Positions 1 to 10,971 of a DNA stretch of 64,000 bases are shown in pieces (position 1 is the first letter of the stretch; every line of letters starts with the position of its first letter). The stretch lies in assembly GCA_029204225.1 (NCBI GenBank), contig CM055092.1:63621260-63685259 (forward strand). Direction: 5' to 3'. The notes beneath the pieces are model-generated. The model worked only from the letters and a program-made list of their open reading frames with translations, did not search any database and had not been told where the DNA came from. Source of the DNA: Diphasiastrum complanatum. Its lineage: Eukaryota > Streptophyta > Lycopodiopsida > Lycopodiales > Lycopodiaceae. A program made the position numbers and the translations under genes.

Positions 1-415
1 GGTAGAGTCTCCTCCTCTCTATTAAGCATGAAAATAGAGTACAAATGGTGCCTTTTTATAAAATGGGAAAGGCCCTTGCCCCAAAATCCTATTGGCTAAT
101 ATTTACATTGATCCTATCCATTCATCTTGGACCCAACTTGATCCAAGGGTCAACAAAAAGTACATTGAAATTCACAAGATTCATGTGAGTCCCAATTTGG
201 ACCCAACTCTAAAAAGTAATCTTCTAAGTTTAAAAATGACTTTGGGCCTCTAGTTTTATTTTAATTCAAAGGCCCAAGTCTATTTTATTTTATTTACAAC
301 TTAAGCTCGCATGCTCATTGGGCCATGGGCTTATACACGCAGGATGCCATGCCCTCGCAACACATTTTATTGGACGATTTTATTTATTTACACTTTGTTG
401 GAAATACTCCCAACA
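1..415 (-). repeat. LTR of a Gypsy-type element, minus strand, cut by window start
   Basis: The first ~270 bases are an inverted, nearly identical copy of 5196-5455, inside the LTR of Gypsy element A. Read on the minus strand the LTR begins TGTTGGGAGTATTTCC at 415, and a TATA-like stretch lies near 54-62. The LTR end facing the interior is at 415, so this is the 3' LTR of a minus-strand element whose body lies to the right. Compared with the plus copy it carries about 21 extra bases near 150-170. The rest of the LTR lies outside the window. Confidence 0.7.
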
Positions 416-954
416 AGACCCACGACCTAAAGTAGTGCCGGTCCCTTGGCACTCTGCCGGTTCAGTAAAGCATCCTCTTTGCCCGCCTCTGGTGGATCAG
501 GTAGGCCGTGACATCTTCCATAAAGTTGAGGCGGTCCAGTTTCTTCAAGTCCTTGGGCGTGTGGAGGGACTTGTGGACTCCTGTCAACCAGTTTTGGTCG
601 ACCCACGCTTGGAATCGGCCCATCTAGGGATCTCTAAGAAAGGCAGCTCGGTAATATACACGAGCGACTGGCAGCTGATCTTCAACTTTGTTGGAAGCTA
701 GCACCTTATTAGGATCAAAGAATATGACGGGAAGAAAATCATCTCATTTGGTTTCAATGCCCATTAAATGTTCTAAGTCACGGGCGTAAGTGGATGCCGC
801 GCGGACTGTTGGATTAGGGCAGTTGATATAGTGATTCGCGAAGCACTTCTGGCATCTACATCCGTAGTCCAACCGTATTCTGATGGAATGATCGGCCAAT
901 TGAAGTTTGAAGTGTGATCTTGTCTAGAGGGGTGCCGCATTCCGCCCATTTGGA

Positions 955-2033
955 TCATCGTATACAATGCAGAAAGTGTGCGTTCACCCGTAATTGTTGC
1001 GGACTTGTCACATAGGCTCTGATGGCCGCAGGGTCTCTTTCAAACAACTGCTGATGCCATTCTGGTTGTGGTTGGAAGGCAAGTAATGCTTGAAGTTGTT
1101 TGAGCTGAAAATGATATCTGTCAGCCACCTCTTCATGACTTGTGGAGATACTTTGATAGGAATTCATTTATTTTCTCCTCCAGGACTTTGGTCTTCTAAA
1201 AGCCCGACTGACAAATATGGTGTGCGAACCTCTGGACGATGTGGCTTGTCCTTCCCCTTGGATTTGGTTGCTACCTGTGCCTTGGCCCTAGTCTCGCGTC
1301 TCAGCACCTGTATCCGTTGGTCCTTGGTCTTGGCCTTCGGACCCTTGATCTTGGCTAAATCCCCCTATTGCTTGCTGGCTTTGGTCCTAGATTGTACTGG
1401 CCTGCACAGCGTCCAAAACAGGTGGCAGTGGAATTACCATGGGGGTGGGATGGGCCTTTTTCTCCATGAACTGTTGGCAAGCCTTGAGGGCTTGTTTGGT
1501 CTGGGCGATCTCGTGAGTTGTGCTTGTCCGATATTTATTGAACTCTGTCTGGTAGTTGTTCAAGGTTTAGCTATAGACCTGCACTTGATGCCAAAGGAAA
1601 TTCATTTCTGATTCAGATAGCGGCCTTGAGTCTAGTGCAGGTTGAGCTAACCAAGCAAGCTTTTCATTCTATACGGCCTTGACTTCCGCCCCCAGGCATG
1701 TATTCTCTGCTTCCAATATTTGTAATTGCGCCTAGATGAGAGCAAGCCATTGGGATGCTTTGGATTGAAGCTCTTGCACCTTCGTGGAGGCCTCTATCAG
1801 TCTTTGGAGAGGCTTTGGATATAAAGATTGAGGCCCTCCTCCTTCTACTGCAGCTTGGCAATCTCTCGGTGCCCTTCTTGTTCATGTTGTTGAGCTAAAA
1901 TCAGCATGTGCTGCAGCTTCGTGAGTTTCGCTCGCAGTTGTGTGTTGCTTGTGGCCAAGTGTAATAGCCTGCTTTCCAAGATAGCTTTGGCCACTACCAC
2001 CTCTAGGATGTATTTGCACAGAGTTTGGTACAC
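955..2033 (-). pseudogene. Decayed coiled-coil ORF of the left retroelement
   Basis: Reading the minus strand from 2033 down gives protein-like sequence broken by in-frame TAG and TAA codons and one frame change near 1820. It starts with a Leu/Gln/Glu-rich segment (LLHLATSNTQLRAKLTK) that looks like a coiled coil, continues Gln-rich, and ends near 955 with RYHFQLKQLQALLAFQPQ. It lies between the leader-like sequence at 2150-2760 and the LTR at 1-415, so it is probably an accessory or gag-like ORF of that element. I do not recognise the family. Most stops are TAG in Gln-rich context, as CAG-to-TAG decay would give. Confidence 0.45.
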
Positions 2034-2149
2034 TGTTGTAAGATCGGTGGGAGCAGCCGGTATACTGGCATTGGTAGGGGCTTGTGTTGTATCGGCCCCG
2101 ACGACTTGTGGAGTTTCATCGTCAGTATCTTCAATCAGGTTCTTGTTGA

Positions 2150-2760
2150 ATCTGATGCAAGGGTTGGTAGGATGATCTTGATGCTCTATGAGGGTTCTGA
2201 AGATTCAGCTTCTAAGAACCCTCGCACACACTAAAAAATGATGATTCCTCCATCAGGAACTCTCGCAGAGATTTTCATGTATGCATTTGGGTCAGATCTA
2301 GTGACTGTCCAAGTTTCAAGGGCTATCTCCTAGGGGATCTCCAAAAATCATGAAAAAAATACTCTTTTAGAGTGTTTTTGACGAGATTTTGAGATTTTCT
2401 GATTTTTAACTCTTGCAATCTGGCAATCAGCTTCATCCATGCTTGATCTGACTGTTGGTAGTTCTCTAGAAGTTTTGATGGACATTTGGTAACAGATCCA
2501 TCAGTCTTTGGTGAATTTTGCCCTTAATTTGCCATAGTTACTGAGATTGAGGTCTCTGATCTGCAAATTTAGTGGACTTATTAGCATCTTTGATGATCTG
2601 CTTCCTTTTTGAACTACTCTGGATCTGGATCCTTCTTAGATCCTGATGGATTTCTCTGATCTTGCCAGATATGGCCAAATCTTGAGGGATCTAGCTGGAT
2701 TTGGCTTGATCTTTCTAGATCTAGTGATGATGGTCTATCAGAATAGCTTTTTGTAATGTG
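2150..2760 (-). other. Leader-like region of the left element
   Basis: Contains CCCTCGCACAC and ACTCTCGCAGAG motifs near 2218-2265, matching those in the Gypsy leaders at 6200-6960 and 35990-36185. These are followed by a stretch rich in GATCT/AGATC words up to about 2760. No coding potential was seen. By analogy it is the untranslated leader between PBS and first ORF of a minus-strand element, but no PBS was found to its right. From 2761 to 3033 nothing could be assigned. Confidence 0.4.
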
Positions 2761-3033
2761 CCACCATCAATCTGAATCTATCTCACTGTGGTGGCCAGTA
2801 CTTGTGCAACCGGCTACCATTGATGGGTGTATCGAACGGTGTCCCATCTATTGATTGTGAATATTGTGAATATTGATCATAAATCTTATGAATACGAATC
2901 ATGAATATTGGTTGTGAATTTTGCCTTCAGTTATACTTTTCCTCATCATGTCTTCTACTGATACGAGTCAGTCTCCTTATTATGTCTTTCATCTTGGCAT
3001 TGCAACCAAGATGGACGTCATGGTACTCCCTAG

Positions 3034-3430
3034 CACTAGCGCCCTATAACTGCTACAAAATGGTATTCGAGGAATTGAAGAGAGCCATCAAGGAAAATTG
3101 CAAACAAGAGTTTGTTGCGGGCTCTCTTCTCTCCTCCCTTGTTGTTTCGTACCTAGTTAACAAGGTCCATGGATTTTGTGCTGACAATGTTTTATCCGTG
3201 TATGAAGACACGTCTGCTGAGTCCTCACACTAGGCATCCAGTTCTCATAGTTGTCATCATGTACGTAGCGAAGTCATTATTCCTGACTCGCCCCCTGCAT
3301 CACAACGTCGTACTATGCAGACATCTTCCAATGTGCTTCCACCCCCTGCTACAATTTGCACTGAACTACCCATCCCCAATCCATTGATGCATCTCGCACC
3401 TCCTCTTCCTCACAGGGTCAGTCTGTGACC
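3034..3430 (+). pseudogene. Degraded Ser/Pro-rich ORF, unknown
   Basis: One frame reads protein-like for ~130 codons (KMVFEELKRAIKENCKQEF, then a Ser/His/Pro-rich tail with LPIPNPLMHLAPPLPH). It is broken by a TAG near 3231 where CAG would fit. A second frame stays open to 3607. No domain was recognised. The setting suggests a retroelement remnant, but a decayed host exon is possible. Confidence 0.2.
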
Positions 3431-3607
3431 ATTGGATCCACCATTCTAATCACAGCTGCCCAAGCCGCCTCACCACCACAAACTCGAGTGATTTCACCAA
3501 ATATCCATGCTTTTATGGACATGTTTGATGATTCCAACCCCTTGGGACCAAATGAAAAGAATCCAGGACCCTTTCATTCCCAATCTCGGGGAAAAGGATT
3601 CGAATAG

Positions 3608-4985
3608 TTCCATGATAGCTCTACGGTTTTTGATACATATTTTTAGATCAATCAACAAGATCAAGTTGACGTAGCACCAGACACCATCAGGGTCGATCAT
3701 GTGGTGTTGCGCTGGCACCTCAAAGGACACTGAGACTTGAGCGGTTTTCCCAACACGCGCTTAATTCTGGCATTCATCCATCATGCACTTACGTAAAAGC
3801 CAACTTAGAAATGTAACAAGCTTAACCATTCAGACTTAAGAAAATTGGAATCCCAACCAACCTGAAAGCCAACTCAGAATCCATCCCCAAAAGGTAACCA
3901 AAGGCAAAGACAAGCCACACATGAAACCCAAGGAATAGTGGTAGACAAACTGACCAGTTGGCATAGCGGCAAGCCACACGTCGATGACGTGGACCCTTGG
4001 ACACCAGCGATGCAAAAAGGTTATAGTAAGGGTCCTTCTACTTGGACCAATCCCAGAGGCGAAACCGAAATGGTAATCATCCCCAAGGATCAACTTTATT
4101 AAATTTGAAAGAGGTTACATTCATACATAGATTGACCGGTCTCGGGGCCACCAACACATGCTGGGCATTATGTCTGGCTCGTGCTGGTAGAGGGAGCTGA
4201 GACCTGGCGACTGGATTCCTGGCGCTGATTGAGCTGCCCAAGTTTCTGTCTGCCGGACTCCCCCTATAGTTCTGGTGTGATTCGGCGCACCCCCTCTGTC
4301 CTAGAATATAGTGCTTTCTGATAAAGCACGCTTTTTAGAACTTAGTTTTTTGCTGATTAACCATGGCAAGCCTGGCAAAATCAGTCTGGCTCCTGAACAT
4401 GGGTCCCGGAAGCCATCCCGGCGTCAGAATCAACTTGCTTCTTGACTAGGCCATGACTCGAGCTCCAGAGCTAGCTCATAACTTGTGACTACTTGACTGG
4501 CTCACCACAGGTCGAAGGCTCAGTCCTTGACATTCTAACTTGCTCTGGGACCTTAGGGAGCATCACCCCTTAGAGTCTTACAGGGCACGTTGGGTGCACC
4601 TGAGTCAGCTTTACAACATCCTCCCCTCGTTTGAGAAAGCTGATGTCCTCATCAGGGCCAAACTAGAACCTAAGACACATGGCATGGGCTTAATTCACTG
4701 GCCAAACTTTATTCACATATACAAGGGCACGGGCTTGATTCACTGGCCAAAGGAGACCAACTGTAAAGAGAAGTAAAATATTGTTTTTACACTCAACACA
4801 AGAAAAGTGTGGATCTAATTCACTTACGTAAAACCTATGTGAAGCTGCTGCATTTGGATATTAGATTGAAGCTCACCCCTTCGATGAAAAAAGGTGGCTT
4901 ACTTTATTAACATGAAAGAAAAAGGTACTTGCGGCTCTCTTAAGCCTCAGATATGTCGTTTTTGTCATACGTTTGGATGAGTTCC
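3608..4985. other. Unassigned degraded sequence
   Basis: No gene, LTR boundary or known domain could be supported. Short open stretches exist on both strands (for example 3836-4093 minus) without recognisable motifs. Two copies of a GGGCTTnATTCACTGGCCAAA-like phrase occur near 4685 and 4730. On the minus strand an AATAAA-like signal lies near 4900, downstream of the ORF end at 4986. Confidence 0.3.
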
Positions 4986-5195
4986 CTAGGACTCTAGGTT
5001 TTTCGTTTGGTTGTCCAGGTTGAGCTCCTTGAGCTCTGCATCAGCACTTGGATCCACCTCTGATGTTGAAGTTGCAGGAAATGTTGGCTCCATTTGACCT
5101 CGCGTCAGCTGGTTTGTCACTGATGGCTGTCCCTCATTAAAGAGATGAGCTTTCGTTTGGTCACACAAGTTGAGCTCCTTGAGCTCTGCATCAGG
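4986..5195 (-). pseudogene. C-terminal ORF piece with in-frame 150-bp duplication
   Basis: A minus-strand open frame of ~70 codons enters from the LTR boundary at about 5195 and stops at 4986. It contains the phrase DAELKELNL twice, each followed by a Gln-Thr-Lys, exactly 50 codons apart (DNA copies at 5002-5044 and 5152-5194). The protein is acidic and hydrophilic, with no domain I recognise. It is abruptly joined to the LTR homology at 5196, so the ORF was probably truncated by the retroelement. Confidence 0.3.
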
Positions 5196-5851
5196 CCTTT
5201 GAATTAAAATAAAACTAGAGGCCCAAAGTCATTTTTAAACTTAGAAGATTACTTTTTAGAGTTGGGTCCAAATTGGGACTCACATGAATCTTGTGAATTT
5301 CATGGATCAAGTTGGGTCCAAGATGAATGGATAGGATCAATGTAAATATTAGCCAATAGGATTTTGGAGCAAGGGCCTTCCCCATTTTATAAAAAAACAC
5401 CATTTGTACTCTATTTTCATGCTTAATAGAGAGGAGGAGACTCTATCATATTGAGAGCTCAAGCATCCTCATTTGCTAATCACTCTTGCTTATGCTCTTG
5501 TTGTGATTGCTTGTTATTTTCATTTCCCATGCTTTTTGGTTTTTGCTAGTTAAGGTTTTTCCATAAGCAATGACATTGAGCATTTGAGCTAACCTCCATC
5601 TCATCTCTCTCTCTCACTCTCTTCTCCTTCTTCTTCTTCTTCTATTCTATCCTCTCTCTTCACCCAAAATCATGATGAAGTTAGTTTAGAAAGAGTAGAG
5701 TTAGAGTGAGTAGTGTTAGTGGAGGTAGAGTTAGATGCAAAGTAGGAAACTAACTAAAATTAGCATCTATGCATAGTTAGGTACCTATCCAGTGAACTAA
5801 CCCTTGTTGACAGGCAGGAGGGCTATGCTACGCAAGATCTTCGACCCTACA
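5196..5851 (+). repeat. 5' LTR of Gypsy A
   Basis: The right end, CCCTACA at 5851, lies one base before the PBS. The LTR holds a TATA box (TTTATAAAA near 5384-5392) and a downstream pyrimidine-rich tract (5600-5660, CTT and CTCT runs). The left limit is uncertain: similarity to the inverted copy at 1-270 ends at 5196, and no clear TG start was found upstream. Confidence 0.6.
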
Positions 5852-5852
5852 G

Positions 5853-5870
5853 TGGCGCCGATGCTGGGGA
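5853..5870 (+). other. Primer-binding site, tRNA-Asp type
   Basis: TGGCGCCGATGCTGGGGA differs at two positions from TGGCGCCGTTGCCGGGGA, the complement of the plant tRNA-Asp 3' end used by Tat/Athila-type gypsy elements. It sits one base after the CA end of the LTR, where minus-strand DNA synthesis is primed. Confidence 0.75.
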
Positions 5871-6985
5871 TAGGTTTCCACTAACTAGTGTAGCTGCATT
5901 TTAGCTATTTTCTTGCTTTTTTGAGTAGTTTTAGGGAGATTTTTGGGTGATTAGAGTTAGTTTTCTGTATTTTTTTGTGTTTGGACTGTTCACAACTAGC
6001 GGAGGAGGTGTGAGAGGGTAGAGGAGGCCCTGAACAGCCTCTAAGGGCTTGAAACCCAAACCAACCAGCCAAAAAACCTAAAAAACACACCAATCTGTAT
6101 TTTGGAGGAAAAAAGAGCCTAAAATCTCATCAAATTTTTATATCTCCAAAACCAGTGTGAATTAACCCTTGCATGACTGGCAGCAGCTCCAGGGTACTGT
6201 CCTAGACCTGCATAGAAGCCTACGAGAGTTAGTTCCAAGCAGATTGCAAAAATCAGAGAAAAATCATAAAAAATTCAAAAAAACCCTTGAAAAATTCCAA
6301 ATCTCACCAAAACTCTCACAGAGCCCTCTGAAGTTCCATCTCAGTGAGACCAGGACACAGAGAAGCTTGCGAGAGTTAGTTTGATGTCTAAGTGCCTGTG
6401 CGAGAGTTCCCAGTGAAAAAAAAATGGGAAAGTACCAAGGAACCCTCGTAGACACCGAAATTTTTAGTTCCAGTGGGCTCTTCTCTCGCAAAGAATTTTG
6501 AAGTTCCATCTCAGTGAGACCAGGACACAAAAGAGCTTGTGAGAGTTAGTTTGATTCCAGTGAGCAGAAAATTGGACTTAAGTGCTAAAAAATCACTAAA
6601 AAGTGAAGATCCAGCAAATCCTTCCAGTAAGGACTCTCGTAGATCCTCTCAATCAATTCGAAATGATAATTTCCATCAGTGATGAATCCTGCGAGAGTTA
6701 GTTTTGAGATTTGGTGAAGATCAAGCCAAAATAGTGGTTTTGGACCCTCGCATACAGTAAAATTTTCACTTCTTGCGAGAGTTAACTCTCGCAAAGAATT
6801 CCATAGTGACATCTGACCCAGATACAACTACTATGGTCCTTGAGAGATTACTTCCCAAAGATCTGAGAGATATCAAGTTTTTTATCTGCAAAAATAGCTA
6901 AAGAACCCTCGCACAGCCAACCCTCGCACAAGAGAACTCTCGCAGACTAGATCAGCGGAAAGATCTGCATCAGATCCAGCTACTG
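5871..6985 (+). repeat. Gypsy A leader with dispersed GCGAGAGTT repeats
   Basis: This non-coding leader holds at least a dozen copies of GCGAGAGTTA-like words in both orientations (near 6222, 6367, 6400, 6443, 6481, 6537, 6632, 6689, 6744, 6775, 6904 and 6920-6945). One pair forms a perfect 22-base palindrome at 6773-6794, centred on GTTAAC. The leader runs directly into protease sequence with no gag between. The same motifs recur in the minus-strand relative at 35990-36185. Confidence 0.6.
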
Positions 6986-6997
6986 TTTCGCCATCAA

Positions 6998-7234
6998 GTG
7001 GCAGATCAATCTTGTGTGAAACCAAAAGGTGTAGTTGCCGATATCCCTGTAAAAATAGCAGGCATGCAGTTCATGATCACTTTTGTAGTCATGGATATAC
7101 CTGAATCTCCAACTGCATACCGTGTGTTACTGGGAAGACCCTGTTTGAGGACTGCGCAAGTAGTGCACAACTGGGGTGCATGGAAGCTCACCTTCGAGAA
7201 CAGAGAACAGGCTGTACAACCACATGGGCGGTGA
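6998..7234 (+). pseudogene. Gypsy A protease, C-terminal half
   Basis: About 79 codons with the flap and C-terminal part of a retroviral-type aspartic protease (YRVLLGRPCLRTAQVVHNWG). This matches the same region of Gypsy B protease at 51440-51610. The catalytic Asp-Gly-Gly-Ser-Gly part is absent, lost with gag. The usual Trp after Pro in GRPW is Cys here. It is not functional. Confidence 0.65.
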
Positions 7235-7434
7235 AACCTATTGCACCCAAGGCTGATGACGGATCATCCACGACAGATCACACGATTGATCGCCCAAGGC
7301 CAGCCAAGGGAGGTCACTATGATTCAAAGACGGATGTCGTGATATGGACGGAAGCATTAGCAACTATTGACTACCGGACAAGTCAATATGAATGAGATCC
7401 TGAATCTAGTACATCTTTACCCAAGTGTTACACT

Positions 7435-8030
7435 ATGGACACACCAATCACATTTGGGGTGAATATGATAAATGTAGCATGGTTGTCAGCGGAAACTATT
7501 GAGAACCCAGTGGACGATGATTTAGTCCCTTGGCAACATGCTCTAACTTATAATAAGGAGATTGAGCTGACTGATGAGCAGGTCCTACACCACATGGACC
7601 TAGATTGTTACGGAATCAAGAAAGTACCAGCTCAACCACCGCAAAAGTCTGCCATGGCGAAAGTCTCAAGGATCGATCCACCCAAGGCACCTGCGAATAA
7701 GAAGAATCGGTTCAAGCAATGCTACAACCAGGTGATCCGTTGGAGTGATCTACCTGAAGAGGCGATAGCTACAGTGGATGTCGATATTCGCAACCACGAG
7801 ACGAATGTCATGGCAGTTCCAATGAAAGACAACGAGGATGAATCCACCAAAATGACAAAAAAGAGCAAAAAGAAAGTGTTGGATTCCTTGAAGTCAATCA
7901 AGATGGACTCAGATACAGCGTCATCTTCTACACAGGTGACAGAAAACCAAAAAATGACTAGTCGGGCTAAGAGGAATCTCGACGAGCGCCAGTTCACGAG
8001 ATGCCTGAGACTTTCAAGAATTATACCTTG
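7435..8030 (+). pseudogene. Gypsy A protease-RT spacer
   Basis: A Lys/Ser-rich segment between protease and RT. It contains HALTYNKEIELTDEQVLHHMD, whose counterpart occurs in Gypsy B at 51956-52141. No catalytic motif was seen. A frame change near 8000 moves into the RT frame. It was probably part of the Gag-Pol polyprotein of the living element. Confidence 0.5.
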
Positions 8031-8880
8031 GACGATGTGGTAATCATGATGCTGCAAGCCCAAAGAGAACCTGATCAAAGTCAAGCACCAGCAGAACAAG
8101 TCTTCGAGGGACCTGCACAAACACAATCGATAAACCTTGTCGAGTCAGGTGAAGAAGAAAGGATAGTACATGTGGGAGAGCAGCTAACACCCACACAATT
8201 TAAGAGACTACAATCATTGTTGGTGGAGTATAAAGACTGTTTTGCCTGGACTTATAGTGATCTTAAGGGCATTCCACCAACAGTAGTCCAACACACCATA
8301 CCCTTGGTGGATGGAGCAGTCCCCAAGGTAAGCCGTTACTACCACTGCAACCCAAATTATACAGAGATGATCAAGCAAGAGTTGCAGACGCTGATGGATG
8401 CAGATTTCATCTATGAAATCAAGCACACGGAATGGGTATCGCCGATAGTTATAATACCCAAGAAGAACGGCAAAATGCGGATTTGTGTGAATCTGAAGGC
8501 GCTAAATGCAGTCACCAAAAAGGACCATTTTTCTTTACCATTTATGGAAAGTGTCCTCGATAGAGTAGCTGGCGCCGAAGCCTACAGTTTTCTAGACGGC
8601 TTCAGCGGCTACAACCAGGTGAAGATAGCCCCCCAAGACAAACACAAAATGGCATTTGCCACAGAATGGGGAACCTATGCCTATAAAGTGATGCCACTTG
8701 GACTTTGCAATGCCCCAAGCACTTCTAGCGAGTCATGTAGGCAGCATTCAAGGATTATTTGCAAAAATTTCTGGAAATTTTCTTGGACGATCTGTGCGTG
8801 CATGGACCAGACTCAAAAGACTTATCCAATTTGGAGAAAGTGTTACTAAAATGTCGCGACTACCAAATCTCCCTGAATCC
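8001..8880 (+). pseudogene. Gypsy A reverse transcriptase
   Basis: It opens with ETFKNYTLDDVVIMM and continues into the RT core: MRICVNLKALNAVTKKDHF, YSFLDGFSGYNQV and the AFATEWGTYAYKVMP palm region. After about 8715 the frame is lost. In a shifted frame a catalytic FLDDL box can be read near 8778-8795, followed by SLNPKKCQF. RT would copy element RNA into cDNA. The frameshift and later stops mean no active enzyme. Gypsy B RT at 52199-53560 is a close relative. Confidence 0.75.
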
Positions 8881-9023
8881 AAAAAAATGTCAATTCTAGG
8901 TGACACATGGCTTGATTCTAGGCCATATAGTGTCAAGACACGGGATCACCCACAGATCTATCAAAGATCAAGATCATTGTTGATCTACCACCACCGGGAA
9001 CAAGCCGCGAAGTCTACATCTTC

Positions 9024-9480
9024 ATGGGTCATGCTAACTATTATAGGATCTTCATTCTTGATTTTGCGGAGTTAGCCCGACCGATTTACAAACTCACAAC
9101 GGATCCACATTGGAACGAGGAAGCCCTAAAGGCTTTCCAAAAGCTTAAGGATGCATTGGTTTTAGCACCAATCTTACGCCCACCCAATTGTTCCATTGAG
9201 TTTCATGTGCATACGGACAAATCGAAGTATCCAGTTGGAGCAGTCTTAACCCAACCAAGTGAACACAAAAAGGATTTTCCAATCCGATTTGCAAGCTGAC
9301 AGCTCAATGATACATAAATGAACTATTCAACCACAAAGCGAGAAGCACCGGCAATGATCTATGCGGTTAAGAAATTTCGACATTACCTGATGGCCACACA
9401 TTTGGCTTTTTATAGGGACCATCAACCCTTGCTCTATCTCGTTAACAAAACTTGCAACATCGGGAGAATCACCAGATGGC
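9024..9480 (+). pseudogene. Gypsy A RT connection and RNase H
   Basis: Begins with GHANYYR and ARPIYKLTTDP, the thumb/connection typical of gypsy RT. It continues to LAPILRPPNCSIEFHVHTDKS, the start of RNase H with its first catalytic Asp. After a stop near 9298 it goes on as ASRQLNDT, a stop, then AMIYAVKKFRHYL. Stops near 9314 and 9487 disable it. RNase H would remove the RNA template. Confidence 0.65.
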
Positions 9481-9820
9481 TACTTTAGTAGTTCGCAAGA
9501 GAAAACAACACTACATGGCGGATCATGTGTCATGAATCAAGGGAAAGGAGATTGCAACCCAACCCGACAATGAGTTGGCCGATGCTGCCTTATTTCACGT
9601 GGACACAGTACCAGAGTGGGCTACCGACATTGTTGAATATCTAATGCGGGGCCAACTAAACAAGTCACTACCAAAGGCGGAACAGCGGAAATTGATCTTG
9701 AAGGCTAGACCTTATCAGTTGATTGTCGGCCAGTTGTATTGAAGAAGTTCAGATGGGATTCTTCGGCGGTGTATTCTCCCTCATGAGGCCACCCAGATCA
9801 TTTCGCTTTCACATGAAGGC

Positions 9821-10789
9821 ATGGGTGGAGGCCATTTTGCATCCGACATTACAGTTCGCAAGATCCTTCAATCAGGATATTGGTGGCCAATGATTCATAA
9901 GGATACGGAGGAATACTTGAAAAAGTGTGATGTGTGCCAAAGGGCAAGGAGACCAATGAGATTGAATTATGACCTACTACACCCTGTCTTAGCCCAAGCA
10001 CCATTCGAAAAGTGGGGATTGGATTACATCGGTCCAATTCACCCTGCAGCAAGGAGTTCCCAAGCTCGATACATAATCGTAGCCACAAGTGGGTCGAAGC
10101 CAAGGCAGTAAGAGTAGCTGATGTTAGGACCACTGCCAAGTTCCTTTATGAAAGATCATTGTACGCTTTGGATGCCCGGTGGAGCTAGTCAGCGATCGCG
10201 GGAGTCATTTCATCAATGAGACCATCAAGGTCCTGTTGGAGGAATTCTCCACAGAACCAGTATGCCTTATTATCCTCGTGGTAATGGGCAAGCAGAATCA
10301 TCCAATAAGATCCTGTGTAGTGTGCTCACGAAAACTGTTGAAGCTAGCAGATCAGATTCGAAACATAAGTTGCATGCTACTTTGTGGGCATTCAAGACAA
10401 CATATAAAGGAAGCACTAATCAAACATCCTTCCAATTGGTATATGGTCAGGATGTTGTAATGCCAAGAGAGTTTCTAGTTCCTTCATTAAGGATTGCTAC
10501 AATGCAACGCCTGAATGAATCCAAATCTCTACAACTGCGCCACGAAGCTCTGCATAAACTCTGTGAAACACACTTACTAGTTGTGCATGCACTGGCAGCT
10601 GAAAAGGAAAGACGCAAAGCATGGCATGATCGCAGGTTACAAAAGAAGGATCTTTGCTCAGGAGATCTGGTCCCGATGTATAAAACCAAGGCGATCAAAG
10701 GAAAATTAAAATTCACAGGCGAAGGTCCTTATCGGATCAAGGAAATTCTTAATCATGGACATAATCAAAATTATATTCAATATGAATAA
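9821..10789 (+). pseudogene. Gypsy A integrase
   Basis: The N-terminal zinc-binding region (GHFASDITVRKIL, CDVCQRARR) leads into the core with WGLDYIGP (first Asp), LVSDRGSHF (second Asp) and GNGQAESSNK (Glu), so all three catalytic positions are recognisable. Frame changes near 10095 and 10255 break the core. The C-terminal part (10540-10780) includes WHDRRLQKKDLCSGDLV. No chromodomain was seen, and sequence identity stops near 10780 with no PPT or LTR following. Confidence 0.7.
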
Positions 10790-10913
10790 TATTAAAGTAC
10801 AATGATAAGTTCATGTCGATAGCTAATTGACATAAGTTGTTGGCAACTAGCCTTCACCCTAGAATGCTATCCTTTGAATAGAGTCCATCACATAGAAAAG
10901 GCACTCACCTTAT

Positions 10914-10971
<58 letters not shown>

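Larger units (their letters stand above)
5196..10789 (+). mobile_element. Ty3/gypsy retrotransposon A, gag-less and 3'-truncated
   Basis: Order: LTR (to 5851), Asp-type PBS (5853-5870), long repeat-rich leader (5871-6985), C-terminal half of protease (6998-7234), PR-RT spacer (7435-8030), RT (8001-8880), RNase H (9024-9480) and integrase (9821-10789). This PR-RT-RH-INT order defines Ty3/gypsy, and the Asp-type PBS and RT sequence suggest the Tat/Athila side of plant gypsy. Gag and the N-terminal half of protease are missing. Each pol domain carries frameshifts or stops and there is no 3' LTR, so the element is dead. A minus-strand relative that keeps gag lies at 33720-36185. Confidence 0.8.

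Noticed and set aside
1090-1611. 173-codon plus-strand open frame
   Set aside because: It is the antisense of the decayed coiled-coil ORF and reads as Leu/Cys-rich low-information sequence.
7435-10789. Endogenous pararetrovirus (caulimovirus) sequence
   Set aside because: An integrase with a zinc region and DDE motifs, LTRs and an Asp-type PBS identify Ty3/gypsy; no movement- or coat-protein motif was seen.
10917-10968. (TC)n run as a GAGA-type promoter element
   Set aside because: It lies downstream of the PB1 gene and beside a truncated transposon, with no transcript evidence.
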